In this document: in pieces, positions 17,289 to 27,032 of the stretch
Position numbering within the stretch: position 1 is the first letter of the stretch
Layout of the letters: each line of letters starts with the position of its first letter
DNA from: Yoonia sp. BS5-3
Lineage (GTDB): Bacteria; Pseudomonadota; Alphaproteobacteria; Rhodobacterales; Rhodobacteraceae
Assembly: GCF_038069655.2 (NCBI RefSeq)
Contig: NZ_CP150951.2
Span: forward strand, 2,506,001-2,570,000
Length of the DNA: 64,000 bases
Direction of reading: 5' to 3'
Position numbers and translations under genes: made by a program
Notes under the pieces: model-generated
Told to the model about the DNA's origin: nothing
What the model saw: the letters and a program-made list of their open reading frames with translations, nothing else
The model's database searches: none

Positions 17289-19253
17289 ATGAGCTTGCCC
17301 CCTGGTTTTCTGGATGAATTACGCAACCGGCTGTCCCTTGGGCAGGTCGTCGGGCGTAAAGTCATGTGGGACACCCGTAAGTCCAACCAAGGCAAGGGTG
17401 ATCTTTGGGCCCCATGCCCCTTCCATCAGGAAAAGACGGCCAGCTTTCACGTCGACGATCAGAAAGGCTATTACTATTGCTTTGGATGCCACGCTAAGGG
17501 GGATGCGATTAGCTTTGTGCGTGAGACGGAAAATGTCGACTTCATGGAAGCCGTGAAAATTTTGGCAAGCGAAGCGGGGATGACCGTGCCCGAACGCGAC
17601 CCGCAAGCGCAGCAAAAAGCAGATCAGCGCGCCGTCTTAACCGACGTTATGGAACAGGCGGTCAAATGGCACAGGTTGCAATTGCAAACTGGCGCGGCCT
17701 CTGAGGCCCGGGATTATCTTGAAAGGCGCGGGCTGAGCGCAGAGGCGCAGACCCGCTGGGAAATCGGATTTGCCCCCGCCAAAGGCGGGGTGCTTGCCAG
17801 CCTGACGGGCAAAGGCGTCAAACAGGATGATGTGATCGCGGCAGGTCTTGCCGCAGAAAGCGACCGGGGCGGTGCGCCTTATGACCGGTTCCGCGGGCGG
17901 ATCATGTTCCCGATCCGGGATGCGCGGGGGCGGGCCATCGGCTTTGGCGGGCGCGCCATGGATCCCAACCACCCGGCCAAATATTATAATTCGCCCGAAA
18001 CAGCGCTGTTTGATAAAGGGCGGAGCCTGTTCAATCATGGACCCGCGCGCGAGGCGGCAGGCAAAGGCAAACCGCTGATCGTGGCCGAGGGCTATATGGA
18101 CGTGATCGCCCTGGCCGAGGCGGGTTTTACCGCCACGGTTGCCCCGTTGGGAACGGCCATCACCGAAGACCAGTTACGCCTTTTGTGGCGGATCGCACCC
18201 GAGCCGATCATCGCGCTTGATGGGGATACAGCCGGGCTGCGCGCGGCGATGCGCCTGATCGATATTGCGCTGCCGCTGCTTGAGGCGGGCAAATCCCTGC
18301 GCTTTGCCTTGATGCCCGAAGGGCAGGACCCTGATGATCTGCTCAAGACCCAAGGGGCCGGGGCGATGCAAAAACTGCTTGATCAGGCGATCCCGATGGT
18401 CGCACTGCTGTGGCGGCGGGAAACCGAAGGCAAGGTGTTTGACAGCCCAGAGCGCAAGGCTGCCTTGGATAAGGCCTTGCGCGACAAGATAAAATTGATC
18501 GCGGACCCGTCGATCCGCACCCATTACGGCCAGGCGATTAAGGATATGCGCTGGGCATTGTTCAGCAATGCAAAACCGGGACCGCGCAAAGGGCCACAGC
18601 GGGCCTGGAATGGACGACAAGAGGCGTGGAAACGCGATGTGAGCCCGGTTGCGACCAGCAAAAACTCGGCGCTGGGCACGGGCGCTGCCGCCGAAGACCA
18701 CCTGCGCGAGGGGGTCATTCTGGCAACAATGATCGCAGCCCCCGCTGTGGCCGCTGAATTTGAAACGGCGCTTGAGCAGCTTGAATGCCGCGATCCGCTG
18801 CACCAAGAATTGCAAAACCTGATCTTGCGACATCTGGGCGCGGACGACTTGCGCGCCGTTATTTTGGGCGAATTGGGCGAAACACCCCTTGAAAAACTGA
18901 TGTCGCAAAGCCATGTGGCAATAAGCCCCGCGATCCGGCGTCCGGGTGATGCCGAAATCGCGCGCCTTTGCCTGACCGAAGAATTCGCAAAGCTGATGGC
19001 CCGTCGCGGTCATGCGCGCGAGATTGAGGATGCGGTTGAAGATCTAACCGGTGTTGTGGATGAAGGGTTGACCTGGCGACTGGCGCAGGCCTCGGCCGCA
19101 CTCGACAAGGCAGGGCGGGGCGATAATGAGGACCGGGCCGAATATGTGATCGGCGAAAATGGGGCGCGGATGAAAAAGGATGAACAAAATGCATTTGATC
19201 AACTTCTCGATCAAATCGGTTTTGCCAAAGGGACGGAGCGCCCTAAATCCTGA
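17289..19253 (+). CDS. dnaG: DNA primase
   Basis: 654 residues. The N-terminal zinc ribbon CHC2 type has Cys43, His46, Cys64 and Cys67 (PCPFHQEKTASF ... YYCFGCHAKGD). The Toprim catalytic core includes VAEGYMDVIALAEAG and ALDGDTAGLRAA. The C-terminal DnaB-interacting region is less conserved. It makes RNA primers for replication and lies directly upstream of rpoD, in the same order as the macromolecular synthesis operon of many bacteria. Confidence 0.97.
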   Translation: MSLPPGFLDELRNRLSLGQVVGRKVMWDTRKSNQGKGDLWAPCPFHQEKTASFHVDDQKGYYYCFGCHAKGDAISFVRETENVDFMEAVKILASEAGMTVPERDPQAQQKADQRAVLTDVMEQAVKWHRLQLQTGAASEARDYLERRGLSAEAQTRWEIGFAPAKGGVLASLTGKGVKQDDVIAAGLAAESDRGGAPYDRFRGRIMFPIRDARGRAIGFGGRAMDPNHPAKYYNSPETALFDKGRSLFNHGPAREAAGKGKPLIVAEGYMDVIALAEAGFTATVAPLGTAITEDQLRLLWRIAPEPIIALDGDTAGLRAAMRLIDIALPLLEAGKSLRFALMPEGQDPDDLLKTQGAGAMQKLLDQAIPMVALLWRRETEGKVFDSPERKAALDKALRDKIKLIADPSIRTHYGQAIKDMRWALFSNAKPGPRKGPQRAWNGRQEAWKRDVSPVATSKNSALGTGAAAEDHLREGVILATMIAAPAVAAEFETALEQLECRDPLHQELQNLILRHLGADDLRAVILGELGETPLEKLMSQSHVAISPAIRRPGDAEIARLCLTEEFAKLMARRGHAREIEDAVEDLTGVVDEGLTWRLAQASAALDKAGRGDNEDRAEYVIGENGARMKKDEQNAFDQLLDQIGFAKGTERPKS

Positions 19254-19384
19254 TTCAGGCAACAATCGCTGAAAACTAGGCCTGACCTGCTTGCGAATCA
19301 CCTCGATGCGAGGTTGATTCGATTTTAACCGAATCAGCCGAATCATTTCGGTGCTATATTCTTTGCTTTTATGAGGGGCCGCGC
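19252..19384. promoter_or_regulatory. rpoD upstream region with five GANTC sites and an inverted repeat
   Basis: GANTC occurs at 19252 and inside CGAATCA/TGATTCG blocks at 19294-19300, 19315-19321, 19330-19336 and 19339-19345. The first two blocks also form a hairpin (19294-19321, stem interrupted by one bulge, loop ATG). TATATT at 19355-19360 is a possible -10. GANTC is the CcrM methylation target of alphaproteobacteria, so methylation or GcrA control of rpoD is possible. Confidence 0.6.
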
Positions 19385-21364
19385 ATGGCAAAAGATGGTG
19401 ACGATCGTAAGGATGGCGACCAGGATGGCGACATCAGCCTGGATATGAGCCAAACCGCGGTCAAAAAGATGATCGCCGACGCGCGCGAGCGTGGCTATAT
19501 CACCTACGATCAACTGAACGCCGTGCTGCCGCCTGATCAGGTGTCGTCTGATCAGATTGAAGATGTGATGTCGATGCTGTCCGAAATGGGCATCCAGGTC
19601 ACCGAAGAAGAAGAAAGCGAAGAAACAGAAGAACCCCAGGGCGGCACCGAGGTGGCGACCGTCGCTGGCTCGCGCGAGGTGACGCTGGGCGGGGCCGAGG
19701 CTGAAAAGCTTGACCGCACCGATGACCCGGTTCGCATGTATCTGCGCGAAATGGGCAGTGTCGAACTGCTGAGCCGTGAAGGCGAAATCGCGATTGCCAA
19801 ACGGATTGAGGCCGGTCGCAACACGATGATCCTGGGGCTTTGTGAAAGCCCGCTGACCTTCCAGGCGATCACGATCTGGCGCGATGAACTTCTGAACGAA
19901 GACATCCTGCTACGCGATGTGATCGACCTTGAAACCACGTTCGGCGACCAAATGGGCGAGGATGGCGAAGCGGCTGCTGTCGTTGTGCCGACTGCCGATG
20001 CGCCTGCCGAAAAGGTCGAAAAGGCGCAAGAGCTGGACGCCGATGGTAACCCGATTGCCAAAGATGACGACGACGATGATGAGGATCAGGCCAACATGTC
20101 GCTGGCCGCGATGGAGGCCACGCTGAAGCCGCGTGTGCTGGAAACGCTTGAAATCATCGCCCGCGACTTTGCGACCCTCTCTGATATGCAAGACGCCCGG
20201 ATGTCTGCGACCTTGAATGAGGATTCCTCATTCTCGGACAAGGAAGAGAAGAAATACCAGCAGCTGCGCTCTGAAATCGTGGAATTGGTGAACTCGCTCC
20301 ATTTACACAACAACCGGATCGAAGCGCTGATTGACCAGCTTTACGGGATCAACCGCCGGATCATGTCCATCGATAGCGCGATGGTCAAACTGGCCGACCA
20401 GGCCCGCATCAACCGCCGCGAATTTATCGATGCCTATCGCGGGCGCGAGCTTGATCCCAATTGGCTTGAGGAAATGTCCGAAAAGTCCGGGCGCGGTTGG
20501 CAGATGCTGATCGAACGCTCAACTGCCAAGATCGAGGAACTGCGCGGCGACATGGCCCAGGTTGGCCAATATGTCGGGGTGGATATCACCGAATTCCGCC
20601 GCATCGTCCAGCAGGTCCAGAAGGGTGAAAAAGAGGCACGTCAGGCCAAGAAAGAAATGGTCGAAGCGAACCTGCGTCTTGTGATCTCGATTGCCAAGAA
20701 ATACACGAACCGTGGCCTGCAATTCCTAGATTTGATCCAGGAAGGGAATATCGGCCTGATGAAGGCCGTCGATAAGTTCGAATATCGCCGCGGCTACAAG
20801 TTCAGCACCTATGCGACATGGTGGATCCGTCAGGCGATCACCCGGTCGATTGCTGATCAGGCCCGCACGATCCGTATCCCGGTCCATATGATTGAGACGA
20901 TCAACAAACTGGTCCGGACCGGTCGCCAGATGCTGCATGAAATCGGCCGCGAACCCACGCCAGAGGAACTCGCAGAAAAACTGCAAATGCCTTTGGAAAA
21001 GGTCCGCAAGGTGATGAAGATCGCCAAGGAACCGATTTCACTGGAAACGCCAATTGGCGACGAAGAAGACAGCCAACTCGGCGATTTCATCGAAGACAAG
21101 AACGCGATCCTGCCGCTGGATTCGGCTATTCAGGAAAATCTGAAAGAGACGACAACGCGCGTTCTGGCCAGTCTGACCCCACGCGAAGAACGCGTGCTGC
21201 GGATGCGCTTTGGGATCGGGATGAACACCGACCATACTTTGGAAGAAGTGGGGCAGCAGTTCAGCGTGACGCGCGAACGGATTCGCCAGATCGAAGCCAA
21301 AGCGCTGCGCAAGCTCAAGCACCCAAGCCGGTCACGCAAGCTGCGCAGCTTCCTTGATCAGTAA
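19385..21364 (+). CDS. rpoD: RNA polymerase primary sigma factor RpoD
   Basis: 659 residues. Region 1.1 at the N-terminus ([20 protein letters not shown]) is followed by an acidic stretch, region 1.2 ([20 protein letters not shown]), regions 2.1-2.4 ([20 protein letters not shown] and [20 protein letters not shown]) and region 4 ([20 protein letters not shown]). This is the housekeeping sigma-70 architecture with a non-conserved insert between 1.2 and 2. A clear hairpin follows the stop. Confidence 0.98.
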   Translation: MAKDGDDRKDGDQDGDISLDMSQTAVKKMIADARERGYITYDQLNAVLPPDQVSSDQIEDVMSMLSEMGIQVTEEEESEETEEPQGGTEVATVAGSREVTLGGAEAEKLDRTDDPVRMYLREMGSVELLSREGEIAIAKRIEAGRNTMILGLCESPLTFQAITIWRDELLNEDILLRDVIDLETTFGDQMGEDGEAAAVVVPTADAPAEKVEKAQELDADGNPIAKDDDDDDEDQANMSLAAMEATLKPRVLETLEIIARDFATLSDMQDARMSATLNEDSSFSDKEEKKYQQLRSEIVELVNSLHLHNNRIEALIDQLYGINRRIMSIDSAMVKLADQARINRREFIDAYRGRELDPNWLEEMSEKSGRGWQMLIERSTAKIEELRGDMAQVGQYVGVDITEFRRIVQQVQKGEKEARQAKKEMVEANLRLVISIAKKYTNRGLQFLDLIQEGNIGLMKAVDKFEYRRGYKFSTYATWWIRQAITRSIADQARTIRIPVHMIETINKLVRTGRQMLHEIGREPTPEELAEKLQMPLEKVRKVMKIAKEPISLETPIGDEEDSQLGDFIEDKNAILPLDSAIQENLKETTTRVLASLTPREERVLRMRFGIGMNTDHTLEEVGQQFSVTRERIRQIEAKALRKLKHPSRSRKLRSFLDQ

Positions 21365-21372
21365 ATGATGCT

Positions 21373-21403
21373 GATCGCCTTGGGCCGTTCGCCCAAGGCG
21401 ATC
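21373..21403. terminator. hairpin between rpoD and the convergent gene
   Basis: 13-bp perfect stem (GATCGCCTTGGGC and its complement) with the 5-nt loop CGTTC, 8 bp after the rpoD stop and 8 bp beyond the stop of the opposite gene. There is no strong U-run on either strand. It most likely acts as a bidirectional terminator or RNA 3' end stabiliser. Confidence 0.75.
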
Positions 21404-21411
21404 AAGCAAAT

Positions 21412-21846
21412 TCATGCGCTTTCCGACACATTGCAGGCCTGCAAGCCGCTTAGCCCGGCAAAAAGCAGGCCTTCATAAAGCGCCTCGTCGATACCTGCCT
21501 CACTTGCCAGGGCGGCCCAATCAGGTTCGGTTGGCTCATCCTCTGATAGCCAATTGATCATGTCCCGCACAACGGTCTGCCCCGCGACCATGTCATCGGG
21601 ATATTCAGCCTGCACATTGCGGGCAATACAGCCGCAGCCATCCAGCGTGTCGCGGCCTGACGTGAATTCCTGGTCATGCCAATTCAATCTGTTCTCACAA
21701 CTGATCGCGTATTCCAGTCCGTCTTCGGACAAGGCATATTCTTCGGCAAGTTCGGCATGCACTTTGCCAAAATACCACATCCCGACCAATTGGATGCCCC
21801 CCAGTACAAGCGCGATACCGATGATTTTCTTCAAAAAGTTACGCAT
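21412..21846 (-). CDS. membrane-anchored cysteine-containing protein of unknown function
   Basis: 144 residues with an N-terminal membrane anchor (IIGIALVLGGIQLVGMWYF) and a small exported domain. Conserved positions shared with the protein at 22283-22669 are ISCENRL, a GCGC-Ile/Phe-Ala block, V-x-R-x-x-I, EPDW..-x-A-x-x-AGID/V and a C-terminal Cys. I do not recognise a family name. Likely periplasmic, with the cysteines possibly forming disulfides. Confidence 0.75.
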   Translation of the reverse strand: MRNFLKKIIGIALVLGGIQLVGMWYFGKVHAELAEEYALSEDGLEYAISCENRLNWHDQEFTSGRDTLDGCGCIARNVQAEYPDDMVAGQTVVRDMINWLSEDEPTEPDWAALASEAGIDEALYEGLLFAGLSGLQACNVSESA

Positions 21847-22007
21847 TTATGCTCCTCCTCAGGACGCCATTAAGAAGATCAAATCTGGCCCGAGTATGGC
21901 GGGCCGATTTTTCGTTGAGAACGGGTAAGGTTGTAGTCTTCGGTCTTGAAAACCCTGCGCCATCCCCGCTACCCATGAATGGGCGTAGAAGCAAAAAGAG
22001 GGAAAAC

Positions 22008-22286
22008 ATGTCACTTCTTGCAAAACTGTTTGGGGGCGGGAAAGGGGCTGCTGCGCCGGAACCCGAAGACTACAAAGGTTTCCTGATTTTTGCCGAGCCG
22101 ACACCGCAGGACGGGAAATTTCGGATCGGGGCCCGGATCGAGAAAGAAATCGGCGGAGAGCTGAAAATCCACACGCTGATCCGGGCAGACATGCTTGATG
22201 ACATGGAAACAGGGCAAGAGGCATCAATCCGCAAGGCCAAACAGGTGATCGACGAACAGGGCGATGCCCTGTTCAGAGCCGGTTAA
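22008..22286 (+). CDS. HlyU-family small protein
   Basis: 92 residues from ATG 22008 behind AGAGGG; the longer reading from 21849 has no ribosome site. The sequence MSLLAKLFGGGKG, then YKGFLIFAEPTPQDGKFRIG and an IRKAKQVIDEQGD tail, is typical of the HlyU/DUF-type small transcription-linked family in alphaproteobacteria. Its role here is unknown. Its TAA stop overlaps the TAA stop of the convergent gene by sharing TTAA. Confidence 0.82.
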   Translation: MSLLAKLFGGGKGAAAPEPEDYKGFLIFAEPTPQDGKFRIGARIEKEIGGELKIHTLIRADMLDDMETGQEASIRKAKQVIDEQGDALFRAG

Positions 22287-22669
22287 AGGCAGATACCGAT
22301 TGCGGATTGTGTCGATTGCAGCAGCTGGCCCAAAGTCAGCTGATCCACACCTGCTTTGGTCGCGATCGAGGACCAGTCCGGTTCTTGATTTGCCTCGGTT
22401 GCAATGATTTCGCGCAGCAACACGCTGGTGGCCCGGAAATCCATATTTTCTTTTTCACCCAATGCGTTGGCAAAACAGCCGCAGCCCTCGGCAATGCTGA
22501 TGCCGGCGGCAAAGTCAAAATCATTCTGCGATAAGGTCCGCTGGCAGGATACCGCAAAGGATTGTGCGGAAAAATCCTGCCCCGGTGCGTCAAAAGACGG
22601 AACACTCGTCAATCCGCCCGTGGCGGTTACAGCCAAAACAAGAATGGCACTCTTTACAACACTTAACAT
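22283..22669 (-). CDS. secreted cysteine-containing protein, paralogue of 21412-21846
   Basis: 128 residues. The hydrophobic N-terminus (VKSAILVLAVTATGGLTSV) looks like a signal peptide or anchor. VSCQRTLS, EGCGCFANALG, VLLREII and EPDWSSIATKAGVD align with the neighbour at 21412-21846, and both end with a late cysteine. The two paralogues flank the HlyU-like gene on the opposite strand. No function known. Confidence 0.75.
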   Translation of the reverse strand: MLSVVKSAILVLAVTATGGLTSVPSFDAPGQDFSAQSFAVSCQRTLSQNDFDFAAGISIAEGCGCFANALGEKENMDFRATSVLLREIIATEANQEPDWSSIATKAGVDQLTLGQLLQSTQSAIGICL

Positions 22670-22963
22670 CGATAACTCTCCAACTAACTTTGTAATGAAT
22701 ACCGATAAAATTTGTCTCTATAAAGGAGCTATCAGGGCAAAATGACAGCAAGGTTAATTTACCCCAAGCCTTTTGACCGCGTTATTTGTAAGGGCCCCAA
22801 GGGGAAATGGCGCTGAAATTGGGGCGGGTTTGTGCCGGAACCGCGCCGGTTGAAATAACCGATCACGCAAACTCATCAGTCTTTACAAAACAGTGATAGC
22901 TGGTTTCACCGCATTGATTTGTCGGTCCGTCGCGCCATATCAGGCGGTGAAAGGAGAAAGCAG

Positions 22964-23227
22964 ATGACCCGATTTTCGAAGACCGCCAGCGCAGCTTTGT
23001 TGATGCTCAGCATCGCCCCCGCTGCCCAAGCCTATGGCACTGACCCCGAAGCAGACGCACTGCGTAACATTGTGCAGCTGAGCTTTGAATTGCCGCAAGA
23101 GGCCGCACTTGATGGGACCTGCCAGATCAAAGTCACGCCGGAATTGGCCAGCGTATTGGGGCTGCCAGGCGATTGGCGCGGCGGCGACGCTGCAGAAAGC
23201 ACAGCATTGGCCTGTAACGAAGGCTGA
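22964..23227 (+). CDS. small secreted protein
   Basis: 87 residues from ATG 22964 with an AAGGAG ribosome site. Signal peptide MTRFSKTASAALLMLSIAPAAQA. The mature part is about 64 residues with two cysteines, one in LDGTCQIKV and one near the end. No recognised family. It lies 44 bp upstream of the yjbQ-like gene on the same strand. Confidence 0.7.
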   Translation: MTRFSKTASAALLMLSIAPAAQAYGTDPEADALRNIVQLSFELPQEAALDGTCQIKVTPELASVLGLPGDWRGGDAAESTALACNEG

Positions 23228-23271
23228 CACACCCGCTTGCGCTTGCCCGTGCCGCCAGTCACACTTGGCGC

Positions 23272-23676
23272 ATGCAGCAGATTTTTGATGTCCAAACAAA
23301 CGGGCCCGGCCTTTACGAAATCACCGATCAACTGCGCCCATGGGCGCGTGGATCGGGGCTTTTGACGCTTTTCATTCAGCACACATCCGCCAGCTTGGTC
23401 ATCCAGGAAAACGCCGATCCTGACGTGCAGACGGATCTGCAAAACTACTTTGCCCGTCTGGTGCCGCCGACGACCGACCCGTCCATGTCCTACCTGACTC
23501 ATGTCTACGAAGGGCCCGACGATATGCCCGCGCATATTAAAGCCGCGCTACTGCCAACGCATCTCTGCATTCCCGTTACCGATGGGCGCTTGGCTTTGGG
23601 CACTTGGCAGGGCATCTATGTCTTCGAACATCGCGACAGGCCGCATCTGCGGCATGTGGTGGCCCATCTTGGCTAA
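23272..23676 (+). CDS. YjbQ/UPF0047 family protein
   Basis: 134 residues, the family's usual length. The family motif is visible: LFIQHTSASLVIQENADPDV, and further on GTWQGIYVFEHRD, which supplies the conserved Trp and His residues. YjbQ proteins have been linked to a thiamine phosphate synthase side activity and have a metal-binding site. The following gene starts eight bases after its stop. Confidence 0.92.
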   Translation: MQQIFDVQTNGPGLYEITDQLRPWARGSGLLTLFIQHTSASLVIQENADPDVQTDLQNYFARLVPPTTDPSMSYLTHVYEGPDDMPAHIKAALLPTHLCIPVTDGRLALGTWQGIYVFEHRDRPHLRHVVAHLG

Positions 23677-23683
23677 GGCATCC

Positions 23684-25306
23684 ATGAAAAAAACAGCGAA
23701 ACCTGCGAGCAAAAAGGGCAATATGGGGCTTGATCAGGCGTTGGCGCTTGCGCGGTCTGGCAACATACCAGCGGCGGGGCAACTTTACGACAAGCTGCTG
23801 GCGGCCAAGCCCAAGAACATCGCGACATTGCGGGCGGTGATCCATTTCCACAACCGCTATAGCGCGCGGTTTCGACGCGCATTGCCTGCACTAGGGACAT
23901 TGCTTGCGCTGCGTCCGAAATCGGCCGAGGCCCATGCCATGGCGGCCGAAACCCTTTGCAATTGCGCGCGGCTGCCACAGGCGCGACGCCATGCGGATCA
24001 GGCGCTTGACCTGGCACCCGATGACCCGGATGTCTTGTTTATTGCTGCCGTGGTCGCGATGGAGCAACGCGACTACCAACGTGCCTTGGGCTACCTTGCG
24101 CATGCGCGCGATCTGCGGCCCGATCATCGGCCGTCCTTATTGCAGACAGGGCGGGCGCTGGTTGCAACGGGTGAATTGGACCAAGCGCAAAACCTCTGCC
24201 GGACCCTGCTTGCGTCCGAGCCTGACGATATGAATGTTATCGGGCTATATATTCACGCATCGCGGGTGAAACCGGATGATCCGATATTCTTGCATTTGCG
24301 CGATCACATCCTGCCGCGAAGCGAAAAAATCGGCGGTGTACATCTGTCAAATGTGCTTAAACGACTGGCCAAGGCGCATAATGATTTTGGCGATTACGAT
24401 GCGGCCTTTCAACTATTCGCGCGGGCTAAAGCTGTTTTGCCGATGAAATATGATGCGGCGCATTACAGTCATTTCGTCAACACAATCAGAACTGAGATCA
24501 GCGCGGCTGACTACACGGGCGGCGGTGATTTGACACAAACCCCTGTGCTGATCGTGGGGATGCCGCGCAGCGGATCGACATTGCTTGAGCAAATCCTGGC
24601 CAGCCATGCGCAGATTGCAAGTGCGGGCGAAAATCCCAGCCTGAATGTGATCGTCCAGGATACCAAAGCCCGCAAACATAATGGCCGTGACCTAGTGCAG
24701 GCGATCAAGCAAATCCCGGAACCTGCGGCACACAAGCTGGCTGCGCGGTATCTCAGCGAAACCGGGCAAGGCGATGCTCTGCGGGTATTGGACAAGTCGC
24801 TTCATAATTTTGAGCTGCTGGGCTTTTTCGCGCGGTTGCTTCCTCAGGCGCGGATTATCCATATGCGGCGCGATCCGATGGATACATGTGTATCATGCTA
24901 TATGCAAAACCTGTCGGCCTGGCATAAATACACTCAGGATCTGGACGCTTTGGGACATGCCTATGTTCACTATGACAAGTTGATGGCGCATTGGCAGCAG
25001 GTCCTGCCAAATCCAATCCTGACCGTGGATTACGAAGAGGTGGTTGGCGATCTGGAAGGGCAGGCGCGCCGAGTTGTTGATTTCCTGGGGCTTGATTGGG
25101 ATCCGGCTTGTCTGGACTATCAGACCAGTCAAAATCAAAGCCGCACCCTTTCTGCAGGGCAGGTGCGCGAGCCGCTTTATACCTCATCGATGCAGCGGTG
25201 GCGGCGATACGAACAGCATCTGGACCCGCTGAAGAAACGGCTGCAGCCGCTCTATCCAGACGGGTTTGATGCGCCTGCGCTCATGGCTTCATCTGGTGCA
25301 GGTTGA
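23684..25306 (+). CDS. TPR-containing sulfotransferase
   Basis: 540 residues from ATG 23684; the ORF could extend back into yjbQ, but those residues would overlap it. The N-terminal half is TPR repeats (residues 15-210, e.g. AHAMAAETLCNCARLPQARR). The C-terminal half is a sulfotransferase with the PAPS 5'-phosphosulfate loop GMPRSGSTLLEQILASHAQI and a 3'-phosphate motif RRDPMDTCVSCY. The acceptor is unknown; bacterial relatives act on proteins or glycans. Confidence 0.92.
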   Translation: MKKTAKPASKKGNMGLDQALALARSGNIPAAGQLYDKLLAAKPKNIATLRAVIHFHNRYSARFRRALPALGTLLALRPKSAEAHAMAAETLCNCARLPQARRHADQALDLAPDDPDVLFIAAVVAMEQRDYQRALGYLAHARDLRPDHRPSLLQTGRALVATGELDQAQNLCRTLLASEPDDMNVIGLYIHASRVKPDDPIFLHLRDHILPRSEKIGGVHLSNVLKRLAKAHNDFGDYDAAFQLFARAKAVLPMKYDAAHYSHFVNTIRTEISAADYTGGGDLTQTPVLIVGMPRSGSTLLEQILASHAQIASAGENPSLNVIVQDTKARKHNGRDLVQAIKQIPEPAAHKLAARYLSETGQGDALRVLDKSLHNFELLGFFARLLPQARIIHMRRDPMDTCVSCYMQNLSAWHKYTQDLDALGHAYVHYDKLMAHWQQVLPNPILTVDYEEVVGDLEGQARRVVDFLGLDWDPACLDYQTSQNQSRTLSAGQVREPLYTSSMQRWRRYEQHLDPLKKRLQPLYPDGFDAPALMASSGAG

Positions 25307-25466
25307 GGGGCCAGAACCGAGTCCCTTTGGCAACGGTTTGCCCCCATCATCTAGCGGCTGGAATTGCCCACTACCCAAGACCGGGGGGGCTGCCTATACT
25401 GCCTGTGAAAAATGGGGCGCCGGTCACAAGGCATAGACCCCCGCACAGGTAGAACAAGGACAAGAC

Positions 25467-25934
25467 ATGCGTTGCCCCTTTTGCGGAAATGTGGACACCC
25501 AAGTAAAAGATAGCCGGCCTGCCGAGGATCATGTGGCGATCCGGCGCAGGCGGTTCTGCCCGGCCTGCGGGGGCCGGTTTACGACCTATGAACGGGTGCA
25601 GTTGCGGGATCTTGTTGTGATCAAGACCAACGGGCGGCGCGAGGATTTCGATCGGCCGAAACTGGAACGTTCGATCCGGATTGCCTTGCAAAAACGCCCT
25701 GTTGAGCCGGACCGTATGGACCAGATGATCAGCGGGATCGTGCGGCGGCTGGAAAGCATGGGCGAGACGGATATCCCATCTGGAACAATTGGTGAGATCG
25801 TGATGGAAAGCCTCGCCCGGATCGATACGGTCGCCTATGTCCGGTTTGCGAGTGTTTACAAGAATTTCCAGGCGGCTGATGATTTTGATAAATTCGTCAG
25901 TGAGCTGCGGCCTGACACCCCCCTGGACGAGTGA
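25467..25934 (+). CDS. nrdR: transcriptional repressor NrdR
   Basis: 155 residues. Zinc ribbon with Cys3, Cys6, Cys31 and Cys34 (MRCPFCG...[11 protein letters not shown]), then an ATP-cone domain ([20 protein letters not shown]). NrdR senses ATP/dATP and represses ribonucleotide reductase genes. Its TGA overlaps the ribD GTG, an arrangement seen in many alphaproteobacteria. A strong AGGTAGAACAAGG-like leader precedes the start. Confidence 0.97.
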   Translation: MRCPFCGNVDTQVKDSRPAEDHVAIRRRRFCPACGGRFTTYERVQLRDLVVIKTNGRREDFDRPKLERSIRIALQKRPVEPDRMDQMISGIVRRLESMGETDIPSGTIGEIVMESLARIDTVAYVRFASVYKNFQAADDFDKFVSELRPDTPLDE

Positions 25935-27022
25935 GCAATCTCCAAGACGCCCGTTTCATGGCGCTTGCCCTGTCACTGGGGCGGCGTGGTTTGGGACGGG
26001 TCTGGCCGAACCCTTCGGTCGGCTGTGTGATCGTCAAAGATGGTGTGATTGTCGGGCGGGCGCGTACGGCTGATGGCGGGCGGCCGCATGCCGAAACCAT
26101 CGCTCTGGCCCAAGCTGGGGCGGCTGCGAAAGGGGCGACAGTCTATGTCACGCTAGAGCCTTGCGCACATCATGGTAAAACCCCGCCTTGCGCGGATGCG
26201 CTGTCAAATGCGGGGGTGGCGCGGGTTGTCGTGGCTATGGGCGATCCGCATCCACGCGTGTCGGGACGCGGGTTGGCGATGCTACGCGCGGCGGGCATCA
26301 CCGTCGATTGCGGCGTGCTGGAAGATCAGGCGCGCCGGGATCAGGCGGGCTTTTTGATGACCCAGGCCGAAGCCCGCCCCTTTGTGACCTTGAAATTGGC
26401 GGGCACTTTGGATGGGCGCATTGCAACGGCCTCGGGCGAAAGCCAGTGGATCACAGGCCCTGCCGCACGGCGCTGCGTGCATATGATGCGGGCCAGCCAT
26501 GATGCGGTGATGGTGGGCGCTGGGACAGCACGGGCGGATGATCCGTCACTGACGGTGCGGGGGCTGGGGATCACCAAGCAGCCGGTGCGAGTCGTTGTGT
26601 CCCGCAATATGAAAATGGCGCAAACGGCGAAATTGGCGCAGACGGCTGATCAGGTGCCGCTCTGGCTGTGCCACGGACCGGATGCGGATGTGGCAGGATT
26701 GACAGGGCAGGGCGCTGTCAGTGTGCCGTGTGCGCTTGACGGGCCTCAGGTTGATTTGCGCGATGTTCTGGCCAATTTGACAGCACGCGGGATTACGCGC
26801 GTCTTTTGTGAAGGGGGCGGGATGATGGCTGCCTCATTGCTCCATGCCGATTTGGTGGATGAGCTTGTTGTGTTTTCTGCGGGAATGGTTATCGGCGCAG
26901 AAGGTACGCCTGCATTGGCAGCGCTGGGCGTTGCAAGGCTCGATGCGGCCCCCCGTTTTGTCCTAGACAGCGTGCACTCTGTTGGTCCTGATATTTGCCA
27001 CCGGTGGCGAAGGAATTTCTAG
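25931..27022 (+). CDS. ribD: bifunctional diaminohydroxyphosphoribosylaminopyrimidine deaminase / reductase RibD
   Basis: 363 residues from GTG 25931. The deaminase zinc motifs are PHAETIAL and [18 protein letters not shown]. The reductase half begins near residue 150 ([17 protein letters not shown]). It catalyses steps two and three of riboflavin synthesis. Translation is coupled to nrdR. The stop codon lies in the centre of a perfect 24-bp palindrome. Other rib genes follow about 3.5 kb later, after the kpsC/kpsS pair. Confidence 0.97.
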   Translation: MSNLQDARFMALALSLGRRGLGRVWPNPSVGCVIVKDGVIVGRARTADGGRPHAETIALAQAGAAAKGATVYVTLEPCAHHGKTPPCADALSNAGVARVVVAMGDPHPRVSGRGLAMLRAAGITVDCGVLEDQARRDQAGFLMTQAEARPFVTLKLAGTLDGRIATASGESQWITGPAARRCVHMMRASHDAVMVGAGTARADDPSLTVRGLGITKQPVRVVVSRNMKMAQTAKLAQTADQVPLWLCHGPDADVAGLTGQGAVSVPCALDGPQVDLRDVLANLTARGITRVFCEGGGMMAASLLHADLVDELVVFSAGMVIGAEGTPALAALGVARLDAAPRFVLDSVHSVGPDICHRWRRNF

Positions 27023-27032
27023 AAATTCCTTC
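27009..27032. repeat. perfect 24-bp palindrome over the ribD stop codon
   Basis: Perfect palindrome (GAAGGAATTTC and its complement around CTAG), the ribD TAG at its centre, its last base being the end of the kpsC stop codon. It shares the TTCTAGAA core with the palindrome after soxG. It may serve as terminator or binding site between the convergent genes. Confidence 0.75.

Noticed and set aside
22742..22816. 24-residue ORF with an AAGGAG site upstream
   Set aside because: Spacing to the ATG is about 13 bases and the peptide has no recognisable feature; support too weak.
22670..22963. CRISPR array or other spaced repeats in the gap before the small secreted gene
   Set aside because: No repeated units were seen there or elsewhere in the window apart from the GTAC arrays.
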